DNA of 64,000 nt from Fodinibius sp052060035 (GTDB taxonomy: Bacteria; Bacteroidota; Rhodothermia; Balneolales; Balneolaceae). The notes below the pieces were generated by a model. That model had not been told where the DNA came from. It searched no databases and was given only the letters and a program-made list of their open reading frames with translations. The position numbers and the translations under genes were made by a program. Below, in pieces: positions 18,104 through 25,536 of the stretch. The DNA is taken from NCBI RefSeq assembly GCF_052060035.1, contig NZ_JBPOEA010000001.1, positions 496,001-560,000 on the forward strand, written 5' to 3'. Numbering within the stretch: position 1 is the stretch's first letter; each line of letters starts with the position of its first letter.

Positions 18104-19525
18104 GTGAAAGAGATGCAGGAACTATTAAATCATATCGCCAGCGCCCGCCAGATTCTGGAGCACATGGATCACGGTGTTATCACTACAGATTTGAACGGGA
18201 TCGTAGCCTATTGGAATCATACTTGCGAAGAGATATTCGGTTATTCAAGAGAAGAGATGATTAATGAGCCTTTGAGCAAGATATATCCCTTTGTAGCGGA
18301 ACAACAATATCACGAGCATTTTAAAAAATTACTATCAGGTGAGGAGGTTCAGGGCCAGTGGAAAAGCATAACGAAAGAAAATGAGATTATCTGGATTGAT
18401 GTGAACGCCAAACCGTTGATGGATGATCAGGGAAAACCACAGGCAATCATTGCATCAGTGCATGATATTGGGGAACTAAAGCGAATTGAAAAAGAATTGG
18501 AAGAAAATAAAGCTCGCGCCCAGGCTATTTTGGAGACCACTCTTGATGGTATTTTTACGACTGATAATGAAGGCTATATCTTGAACTTTAATCATTCTGC
18601 CGCTCGTATTTTTGGATACCACGAAGAAGAGATTACGGGTAAAAATATCAAAGTGTTAATTCCCGATCCTAATTTTGTTACTCCTCGAGCAGATAATAAA
18701 GATGGCTATTTAATGAAATGGCATGACGAAACAGTTGAGAAAAATATCATAGGATATCGCCGAGAGCTGATGGGGCGGCGTAAAGATGGGTCTGTATTCC
18801 CGTTGGAGTTATCGGTCAGTGAAGTCGATTGGGAGGGAAGTCGAATTTTGACGGGGGTAGTAAATGATATCAGTGAACGTCGTCGCCTTGAACAGGAGAT
18901 TTTGCGTATTTCAGAAGAGGAGCGCAGAAATTTAGGGCAGGATCTTCATGATGGTCTTGGACAAATGCTAACTGGGATTCATCTGATCAGTAAAAATTTG
19001 GCTCGCAAATTAGAATCCAACGGTATTCCCGGCTCAGATGAATTACAAGAGATATCTGATCTGATAAAAGAAGCCGATGAATATGCCAAAGCGTTAGCAC
19101 ATGGCTTAGTTCACATTGATTTTAAAGAAGAGGGGCTTAATACTGCCTTAGAACAGTTGGCTCAACAGGTCGAAAAGCTGTTTGATGTTAGCTGTGTGGT
19201 AAGTAATAAAGAAAAAATAAACCTGCATAATAATATGCAAGGCATGAACTTATACAGAATAGCTCAGGAATCAATTAGCAATGCTGTAAAGCACGGTAGG
19301 GCCAGTAATATTCGCATTGATTTAAAAACTGAAAATGGTTCTTTAAAACTTTCTGTAAAAGATGATGGTATTGGTTTTACCGAGTCTCGAAACAAAAAAA
19401 AGAAAACGGGTATGGGAATTAATATTATGCGGTACCGCGCGAATATGTTATCGGGACGTATTGAAATTTTCGAAACTGAGAATCAAGAAACAAAAGTAGT
19501 ATGTACTATTCCATTTAACAATTAA
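18104..19525 (+). CDS. PAS-PAS sensor histidine kinase, FixL/DevS-like with HisKA_3 domain
   Basis: A 473-aa cytoplasmic sensor kinase without membrane segments. PAS1 spans about 8-125 and PAS2 about 140-260; PAS2 closely follows the FixL pattern (GRRKDGSVFPLELSVSEV), but the FixL heme-binding His position (RHDGY in FixL) is Lys199 here (NKDGY), so classical heme binding is doubtful. HisKA_3 follows with the phosphoacceptor H282 in DLHDGLGQ, then a HATPase_c domain (VKHGRASN, DDGIGF, GMGINIM). The regulator gene starts 18 bp later and is its likely partner. Start is GTG at 18104 or ATG at 18113. Confidence 0.93.
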   Translation: MKEMQELLNHIASARQILEHMDHGVITTDLNGIVAYWNHTCEEIFGYSREEMINEPLSKIYPFVAEQQYHEHFKKLLSGEEVQGQWKSITKENEIIWIDVNAKPLMDDQGKPQAIIASVHDIGELKRIEKELEENKARAQAILETTLDGIFTTDNEGYILNFNHSAARIFGYHEEEITGKNIKVLIPDPNFVTPRADNKDGYLMKWHDETVEKNIIGYRRELMGRRKDGSVFPLELSVSEVDWEGSRILTGVVNDISERRRLEQEILRISEEERRNLGQDLHDGLGQMLTGIHLISKNLARKLESNGIPGSDELQEISDLIKEADEYAKALAHGLVHIDFKEEGLNTALEQLAQQVEKLFDVSCVVSNKEKINLHNNMQGMNLYRIAQESISNAVKHGRASNIRIDLKTENGSLKLSVKDDGIGFTESRNKKKKTGMGINIMRYRANMLSGRIEIFETENQETKVVCTIPFNN

Positions 19526-19543
19526 GAAAAACGGTGAAGGCCC

Positions 19544-20215
19544 ATGTCTAATAGTTTTAAGAAGAGCGTTGTTTTGGTTGATGATCACCCATTAATGCGT
19601 AAAGGATTGGCACTTACGCTGGATACTGATCCGGGCTTTGAGGTTATTGAACAGCTTGATCGCGGCGAAGAACTTATACAGCGATTGGATGAGCTCAACC
19701 CGGATTTAATAATTGTAGATGTATCTCTACCGGGAATGAGCGGCCTTGAATTGGTGAAGCATGTGATATCCCATAAAGAAGACCAGAAAATACTCGTAGT
19801 CTCACGCCATGATGAATCACTTTATGCCGAACGGGTTATCCGAGCAGGAGCAAAGGGATATGTGATGAAGCTTGAAGCCAGTGAGGTGTTGTTAAAGGCC
19901 GTTAGAAAGGTTTTAAATGGGGGCATCTACGTCAGTGAAGAGGTGAGTGAACGCTTATTGTTGGGAATGGCACGTGGACAAAAAGAGGTTATGGAATCAC
20001 CCATTGAGAAACTTAGTGATCGTGAATTGGAGGTTTTTGAATTGACCGGTAAAGGGAATAGTACACGTAAAATTGCTGAACAACTACACCTTTCTGTAAA
20101 GACGGTTGAGTCATATCGTGCTCGGATAAAAACAAAATTAAATCTGGACAATGCTACTGAATTAATGGTTCATGCTGTTAAGTGGGTAGAAACCGAACAT
20201 TCAGATATGTATTGA
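19544..20215 (+). CDS. NarL/FixJ-family response regulator
   Basis: 223 aa: receiver domain (1-125) with acidic pocket VDDHP, phosphoacceptor Asp in LIIVDVSLPG and the conserved Lys in GAKGYVMK; LuxR-type helix-turn-helix at about 155-215 (LSDRELEVFELTGKGNSTRK, LHLSVKTVESYRARIKTKL). DNA-binding transcription factor activated by phosphorylation, almost certainly from the kinase 18 bp upstream. The GGG/CCC palindromes upstream of this operon and of hsp20 are candidate binding sites, since NarL-family proteins such as DosR bind GGGAC-type inverted repeats. Target assignment is inference. Confidence 0.95.
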   Translation: MSNSFKKSVVLVDDHPLMRKGLALTLDTDPGFEVIEQLDRGEELIQRLDELNPDLIIVDVSLPGMSGLELVKHVISHKEDQKILVVSRHDESLYAERVIRAGAKGYVMKLEASEVLLKAVRKVLNGGIYVSEEVSERLLLGMARGQKEVMESPIEKLSDRELEVFELTGKGNSTRKIAEQLHLSVKTVESYRARIKTKLNLDNATELMVHAVKWVETEHSDMY

Positions 20216-20304
20216 TAAAATGATTATGTAAACGGTAAGCTGAAATACTGGTTATCCGCCTTTGTTAGCGTTTTTTGGATAACTAATTTCGTGATTTTCC
20301 TATG

Positions 20305-20319
20305 TAGGGAATTTACCTA
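20305..20319. promoter_or_regulatory. Candidate palindromic regulator site 4
   Basis: TAGGGAATTTACCTA, an imperfect palindrome about 130 bp before the hsp20 start. It matches the kinase-gene site at the first eight positions including the flanking ATG. Confidence 0.45.
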
Positions 20320-20402
20320 TCACCGAATCGCCTTTACACTTACAATGCTTCTATAGAAGCTATTGCACTTCCGCTGCCTTCTATGCTTTATGTTCAATCC
20401 AA

Positions 20403-20417
20403 TGGGTATTTACCCCA
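20403..20417. promoter_or_regulatory. Candidate palindromic regulator site 5
   Basis: TGGGTATTTACCCCA contains GGGTA-TT-TACCC, a perfect inverted repeat. It is centred about 40 bp before the hsp20 ATG and 98 bp from site 4. Confidence 0.45.
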
Positions 20418-20449
20418 AGAAACCATAAATCAAAAAGGAAGGAGTTATT

Positions 20450-20902
20450 ATGAAGCAATTGACAAGATATCAGCCCACGACTGCCCCGGTGAGCAATTTG
20501 CGTAGAGAAATGGATCGCATATTTAATGAGCTTATTCCCTTTAGCTGGCGGTTGGATGACAATGAAACTGGAATGATGAAGTGGACCCCAACCACTGATA
20601 TGTTAGAAACAGAAGCAGAATATATTGTTGAAGTTGAGTTGCCGGGACTTAGCAAGAAAGATATTCAGATTAACTGCCACGACAATGTGTTATCCATCGA
20701 AGGAGAGCGAAAACAGGAACATAAAGAAGAGCGTCCTGGATATTTACGGAGTGAGCGTTCATTCGGAGCTTTTAAACGTTCAATAATTTTACCGGCTCCA
20801 ATTTTAGAAGATAAAGTTAAAGCTACGTTTAAAGAGGGGATTTTGAGAGTGACTGTTCCAAAAGCTGAAAAGAGCAAACGGAAATCCGTACCTATTGAAT
20901 AG
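20450..20902 (+). CDS. Small heat-shock protein, Hsp20/alpha-crystallin family
   Basis: ATP-independent holdase chaperone of 150 aa. The alpha-crystallin domain covers about 42-142: TPTTDMLETEAEYIVEVELP, DNVLSIEGERKQE, RSFGAFKRSIILP, FKEGILRVTVPK; a short basic tail ends in KSVPIE, an I-x-I-like anchor variant. A strong GGAAGGAG Shine-Dalgarno lies 5 nt before the ATG. Two GGG/CCC palindromes lie upstream, and a strong terminator follows. It is the gene after the kinase-regulator pair, as in dormancy or stress regulons elsewhere. Confidence 0.96.
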   Translation: MKQLTRYQPTTAPVSNLRREMDRIFNELIPFSWRLDDNETGMMKWTPTTDMLETEAEYIVEVELPGLSKKDIQINCHDNVLSIEGERKQEHKEERPGYLRSERSFGAFKRSIILPAPILEDKVKATFKEGILRVTVPKAEKSKRKSVPIE

Positions 20903-20925
20903 TCCGATTATATATTAGATTGGTT

Positions 20926-20956
20926 AAAAGGGCTGCGCAAAAGCGTGGCCCTTTTT
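20926..20956 (+). terminator. Rho-independent terminator after hsp20
   Basis: AAAGGGC and GCCCTTT arms, extended by GCGC/GCGT around an AAAA loop, with a T-run at 20952-20956. Confidence 0.88.
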
Positions 20957-21091
20957 ATATAAAAAAATTATCAGGACTTTTATCGCTACATCATAATTTT
21001 ATTGTAAACTTTTTCATAGCAATAATTTATAACTTTCTATTAAAAAAATTATAGAATCTAATCAACGTTAGGTTCTTACAGCTGAAGAGTT

Positions 21092-21187
21092 GTGATGAGT
21101 AATTCGAAAACGGTATCACTATCTCTGTAATGAAAAATCGGACAGTGAAGTGGGGTATCACCTGTAGTTATTCATCGCCGTTTTTTT
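21092..21187 (+). ncRNA. Candidate structured leader or small RNA with alternative pairings
   Basis: Lies in the 331-bp gap between hsp20 and the DUF5335 gene. GATGAGTAATT (21094-21104) can pair with AGTTATTCATC (21166-21176); AAAACGG (21107-21113) can pair with CCGTTTT (21178-21184), which runs into seven T. These two helices cross, so they form a pseudoknot or exclude each other. The 8-mer GGTATCAC occurs twice (21112-21119, 21154-21161). It resembles an attenuator or a small terminator-ended RNA. I do not recognise a riboswitch class. The rest of the gap is AT-rich and featureless. Confidence 0.35.
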
Positions 21188-21233
21188 ATACATATCTATA
21201 ATACTTTGAACTGATTAAGTGTAGAGGGTCGTT

Positions 21234-21560
21234 ATGGATTCCAAGAAAATTAGCAAGCAGGAGTGGCAAAGGTATTTTGATGCATTCTCTATAAAATATC
21301 TAAAGGATAAACGGCCGGAATATATTGAGATTCAAGTGCTTTCGGAGGATATGGGAGCACAGAATGAAATTAAATGGACCCCCTTGAAAGGCATTACCTA
21401 TGATCCCAAAAGTGATATCCTGGAAATACAGATCGATAAATTGGATCATCTCATTTCACATCCCCAAGAGATATATGTAAACGAAGAAGATAACGGTTGG
21501 TTAACTGCGATGATGGTGGTGCGGCGTGACGGTGAGAAAAGTATCATCGACATCAGATAA
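21234..21560 (+). CDS. DUF5335 family protein
   Basis: A 108-aa soluble protein with the pattern I associate with DUF5335: a short N-terminal helix (EWQRYFDAFS), then beta-rich sequence with WTPLKGITYDPKSDILEI and a final strand around VVRRDGEKSIIDI. Function unknown. GAGGG upstream of the ATG could serve as ribosome-binding site. It precedes the cyclic glucan synthase gene by about 90 bp and follows hsp20, so it is probably part of the stress-type island. Confidence 0.72.
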   Translation: MDSKKISKQEWQRYFDAFSIKYLKDKRPEYIEIQVLSEDMGAQNEIKWTPLKGITYDPKSDILEIQIDKLDHLISHPQEIYVNEEDNGWLTAMMVVRRDGEKSIIDIR

Positions 21561-21648
21561 ATATCAATATAAAAGGGACAGAAATCATCAAAAGTGCGGG
21601 TAGGTAACACAAATTTTTTTCGACTGTCCGCTTTAACAGTGCTTGGCT

Positions 21649-24600
21649 ATGGCTACAGAAACACAAGTCCATTTTAATAAACAATATTTGGAAGAGGAGA
21701 TACGCCAACTCGCTGAATTGCAGCAAGTTACCCTTGAAGCTAAGCCGATGCAATCGGTCGATGAAATTTTGGTATCGGCCAAAAAAACTCTCACCGAAAC
21801 CTACACGGTGTTGGCAAGGGCGGCGAAGCTTAACCGGGAATTGAGTTCGGCGGGCGAATGGCTTATTGACAACTTTTATATTATCCAAGAGCAGATTGTA
21901 CAGCTGAAAGCAGATTTGCCGAAATCGTATTACGAGAAGCTACCCCGGTTAACTCAAAGCGAATTTAAAGGGTATCCAAGAACCTACGAGATTATACAGC
22001 TGCTGGCATCAATCAGTGACAACATTATTGATCGGGAGAATACTACCATTGCCATTCGAGCCTACCAGGAGGTAGATACTTTAAATTTGGCTGAGATGTG
22101 GTCGGTGCCGCTAATGAATCGGTTAGCACTTATTGTTCGATTGGCCGAACGAAGTAAAAAGCTACTCAGAGATCGAAAGATCCAAGATGATATTGATGCA
22201 TTATTAAATGATAAGATTTCGGGTAATATTGATGAACCCGGTTTTCTACTTCGGAAACTGTCCGAAATTGTTGATCAGCAGCACAACTCGATCCGCTATT
22301 TGGTGATTTTGGCCCAGCGTCTTCAATCACGGGGCATTTTTACTGAAAATGAACGCCGTTGGTTTGATTATAAACTTTCGAGCTGGGAAACGAACCTCGA
22401 AGAGCAACTTCGAGACCGGATACAGCAGACTTCGCGGCTGCACTTAAGTATTCAGAATGCCATATCTTCGCTGCGAGAAGTTTCAGAAACCGACTGGTCA
22501 CTTTTTGTGGAGAGCTGTTCGGTCGTCGAGCGTATCTTGCGACTCGATCCCGCCGATATGTATCCGCGTATGGATTTTAGTACGCGCGATCGTTATCGCA
22601 AAATAGTGGAAAAGCTTAGTGCTCATTCCACCTACAGCGAGCAGGATGTGGCCGAAAAGGCACTGATGATGGCCGAAAGCGCTGCCCAAAACGGCACTAA
22701 ACAGCGCAGTAAAAAAATGCATATCGGCTACTATCTTATTGACGACGGTTATGTTGATCTCTGCCAAAAACTATCGTACAAAAAGCCATTTGATGAGCGT
22801 TTGCGGGAGCTGGCTGAAGATTATCCTGTAATCTATTTTTCCCTTATTGGAATCCATTTTGTATTTCTTATTACCATTGTAGGGCTCGTTACCAATTTAT
22901 TGGCCCGGGAAGTTTGGATGGTTATTCTCACACTGATTATTTCATGGTTGCCGGCTCTTGATTTATCTATTGTTTCTACCAATCGGATTCTTTCTTTTTT
23001 AATTCCACCCCGTATTTTGCCCAAACTGGAATTTGAGGGAGAAATTCCGAATGCGTACCGTACGGTTGTCATTGTACCAACGATGTTGTCATCACCTGCT
23101 GATGTGGAAGCACAGTTTGAACTCCTTGAAATTCGAGCACTGGCCAATGCCAACGAGTCGTTGCAGTTTGCTATTGTTTCGGATTTTCTTGATGCCGAGA
23201 CTGAAACGAGAGAGGACGATGAAGCTATTTTGGAGGCAGCCCGCCAACAGATCAATCGACTGAATGTGCAATATCATAGTAAATTTGGTGATAAATTTCT
23301 GTTTTTTCACCGTAAGCGATTGTGGAATGATTCGGAGCAGAAATGGATGGGGTGGGAGCGAAAACGCGGTAAAATTGAGGAGTTCAACAAGCTGTTAAAA
23401 GATAAAGATGCAAGAACGAGTTTTACAGAAATCCCAGAAGATTTTTTTGCATCCGTCCAAAAGTTTCCGGTCAAATTTGTAATTACGCTCGATGCCGATA
23501 CCAAACTCCCGCCGGGTAGTGCTCGCATGCTTATTGGGGCTGCTGCGCATCCGCTTAACCAAGCAGAGATCGATCCTGAGCGTAACATCGTAACAAAAGG
23601 ATACGGCATATTTCAACCGCGTATATCCATCCCGCCCAAATCGGCTAATAAAACGATGTTTGCTAAAATTTATTCCGGCAACGTCGGACTTGATCCCTAT
23701 ACCACAGCCGTCTCGGATATCTATCAAGATATTTTTGGAGAAGGGGTTTTTACCGGTAAAGGATTATATGACTTAGATGTTTTTGAAAAAGTACTTGCTG
23801 ATCGTTTTCCTGATAATCGTATATTATCGCACGATTTGTTGGAGAGTACCTATCTGCGGGCGGCTTTACTGACCGATATTGAACTTTTTGATGACTATCC
23901 GACTACCTATTTGAGTTATTCCAAACGGCTTCATCGGTGGATTCGGGGTGATTGGCAGATTTTGTATTGGCTGTTTAATAGGGTGTATAAAGGCGATAAG
24001 GACAAGGAAAACAATCCCATTAACAGTATTTCGAAATGGAAAATATTTGACAATCTTCGTCGATCACTCAATCCGGCTGCATTATTGATTTTTCTATTAG
24101 CCGGATGGATTTTTCTGCCGGGATCGGCGTTGATATGGACGGCCGCCGTATTTGGCATTATGGCTTTTCCCATCTACTCCAGTTTCTCAACAGATATTTT
24201 TCGACGTCCACAGCGTGTGGGATGGCGTCTATATCTGGATAAAATCCGTGTTGATATCAAGATGAATACTATTCAAGCGGTAACGAGTTTTTTGGATCTT
24301 CCGCACCAGGCTTTTATCTCACTGGATGCTATTTTCAGAACTCTTTATCGTCTGTTTGTATCGAAAAAACACTTACTGGAATGGACTACTGCTACCCAGG
24401 TCGAAAAAGAACATGCCAATGGATCGCAGTGGGAGTATTGGAAAAAGATGGCACCCAATATTATTTGGAGCGGACTTTGTTTAGCACTGGTAAGTGTTTT
24501 TAGTACCACGGTATTATTTATTGCAATACCTCTTTGTTTGGGATGGTTCATTGCACCTTATGTAACTTACTTTTTAGGGCGACCTCTTAAAACTGAAAAA

Positions 24601-25536
24601 CGAGTACTGTCATCGCAGCAGCACAAAGAGTTACGCCAATATGCTCGAAGAACGTGGCATTTCTTTGAGCAATATGTGAATGAAGAACACTCTTGGTTGC
24701 CCCCCGATAATGTACAGGAAGAACCATATATCGGGGCGGTGGGACGTACATCCCCAACCAATATGGGTTTGGCTTTAACAGCGGTGTATTCCGCTTTTGA
24801 GATGGGATATCTCACCCTAACCGAAATGGTATCACAGCTTGATAAGATGCTAACCTCAATGAATAAACTCGATCGGTACCGGGGGCATTTCTATAATTGG
24901 TACAGTACGAAGTTGGGAGCAGTTTTGAATCCCAATTATGTATCCACTGTTGATTCAGGGAATTTGGCGGCCGCACTGCTGGTTGTTGAGCAGGCATTGC
25001 ATCAATTGGATAAACAGCCCTGGCCCAATCCAGCGTTTTGGGAAGGGTTAGAAGATACTCTCCAAGTTTTAAATGATCTTTTTACCGAGCTCAAAGAGAG
25101 TGACAATCACCAAAATTTGGTTGATGAAGTGATTGCTATTACAAAGCAGATGGAAGATAACATTCCCAAAAACCCATCTAAGTCCATTGAAAACTGGAAA
25201 GATGACCTGGTTTTGCTTCGTAAAGATGCCCTTAAACTGGATGAACTTGCAGGCGGTGTCTTCGAGTATTCATTAGAGGATCAGCAAAGTCACGAGTGGA
25301 GCGATTGGATACAACGTCCGCTGATTCAGATCGAACATCAGCTGGATGAAATTGAGGAGTTGGGAGCAGTTGACAGCAAATCAACAGATAAAGAAACATT
25401 TAACCCTACCGTATACGCTGATCTTCTTGCCAGGGCTTCAAAATTGAGCCGTGTTTGTCGGCAGATGGTTCAGAGATGGATTTTTCATTGGTATATGATT
25501 CAGAGCGTGAGCTTTTTAGTATCGGGTATAATGTAG
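21649..25536 (+). CDS. ndvB: Cyclic beta-1,2-glucan synthase, N-terminal part (NdvB-like)
   Basis: N-terminal portion of an inner-membrane enzyme that polymerises UDP-glucose into cyclic beta-1,2-glucan. Frame opens with TTG at 21643; ATG at 21649 is the likelier start. A helical region (1-390) is followed by membrane helices near 400-450 and the GT84 domain (about 460-780) with DADTKLPPG and HRWIRGDWQ. More helices follow near 810-850 and 935-965, then the first part of the glucoamylase-like domain (VGRTSPTNMGLALTA, STVDSGNLAAALLV). The frame leaves homology at about 25450-25470 and ends in unrelated residues; the domain continues in the next frame. One missing base would restore a protein of about 2,870 aa, the normal size. 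Confidence 0.88.
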   Translation: MATETQVHFNKQYLEEEIRQLAELQQVTLEAKPMQSVDEILVSAKKTLTETYTVLARAAKLNRELSSAGEWLIDNFYIIQEQIVQLKADLPKSYYEKLPRLTQSEFKGYPRTYEIIQLLASISDNIIDRENTTIAIRAYQEVDTLNLAEMWSVPLMNRLALIVRLAERSKKLLRDRKIQDDIDALLNDKISGNIDEPGFLLRKLSEIVDQQHNSIRYLVILAQRLQSRGIFTENERRWFDYKLSSWETNLEEQLRDRIQQTSRLHLSIQNAISSLREVSETDWSLFVESCSVVERILRLDPADMYPRMDFSTRDRYRKIVEKLSAHSTYSEQDVAEKALMMAESAAQNGTKQRSKKMHIGYYLIDDGYVDLCQKLSYKKPFDERLRELAEDYPVIYFSLIGIHFVFLITIVGLVTNLLAREVWMVILTLIISWLPALDLSIVSTNRILSFLIPPRILPKLEFEGEIPNAYRTVVIVPTMLSSPADVEAQFELLEIRALANANESLQFAIVSDFLDAETETREDDEAILEAARQQINRLNVQYHSKFGDKFLFFHRKRLWNDSEQKWMGWERKRGKIEEFNKLLKDKDARTSFTEIPEDFFASVQKFPVKFVITLDADTKLPPGSARMLIGAAAHPLNQAEIDPERNIVTKGYGIFQPRISIPPKSANKTMFAKIYSGNVGLDPYTTAVSDIYQDIFGEGVFTGKGLYDLDVFEKVLADRFPDNRILSHDLLESTYLRAALLTDIELFDDYPTTYLSYSKRLHRWIRGDWQILYWLFNRVYKGDKDKENNPINSISKWKIFDNLRRSLNPAALLIFLLAGWIFLPGSALIWTAAVFGIMAFPIYSSFSTDIFRRPQRVGWRLYLDKIRVDIKMNTIQAVTSFLDLPHQAFISLDAIFRTLYRLFVSKKHLLEWTTATQVEKEHANGSQWEYWKKMAPNIIWSGLCLALVSVFSTTVLFIAIPLCLGWFIAPYVTYFLGRPLKTEKRVLSSQQHKELRQYARRTWHFFEQYVNEEHSWLPPDNVQEEPYIGAVGRTSPTNMGLALTAVYSAFEMGYLTLTEMVSQLDKMLTSMNKLDRYRGHFYNWYSTKLGAVLNPNYVSTVDSGNLAAALLVVEQALHQLDKQPWPNPAFWEGLEDTLQVLNDLFTELKESDNHQNLVDEVIAITKQMEDNIPKNPSKSIENWKDDLVLLRKDALKLDELAGGVFEYSLEDQQSHEWSDWIQRPLIQIEHQLDEIEELGAVDSKSTDKETFNPTVYADLLARASKLSRVCRQMVQRWIFHWYMIQSVSFLVSGIM

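Noticed and set aside
20281..20420. A classical heat-shock CIRCE element before hsp20
   Set aside because: The inverted repeats found here do not match CIRCE (TTAGCACTC arms); they fit the GGG/CCC site family instead.
25455..25536. Programmed -1 frameshifting in the glucan synthase overlap
   Set aside because: The T-rich runs in the overlap do not form a slippery heptamer in the right phase, and they lie after the point where homology has already changed frame.
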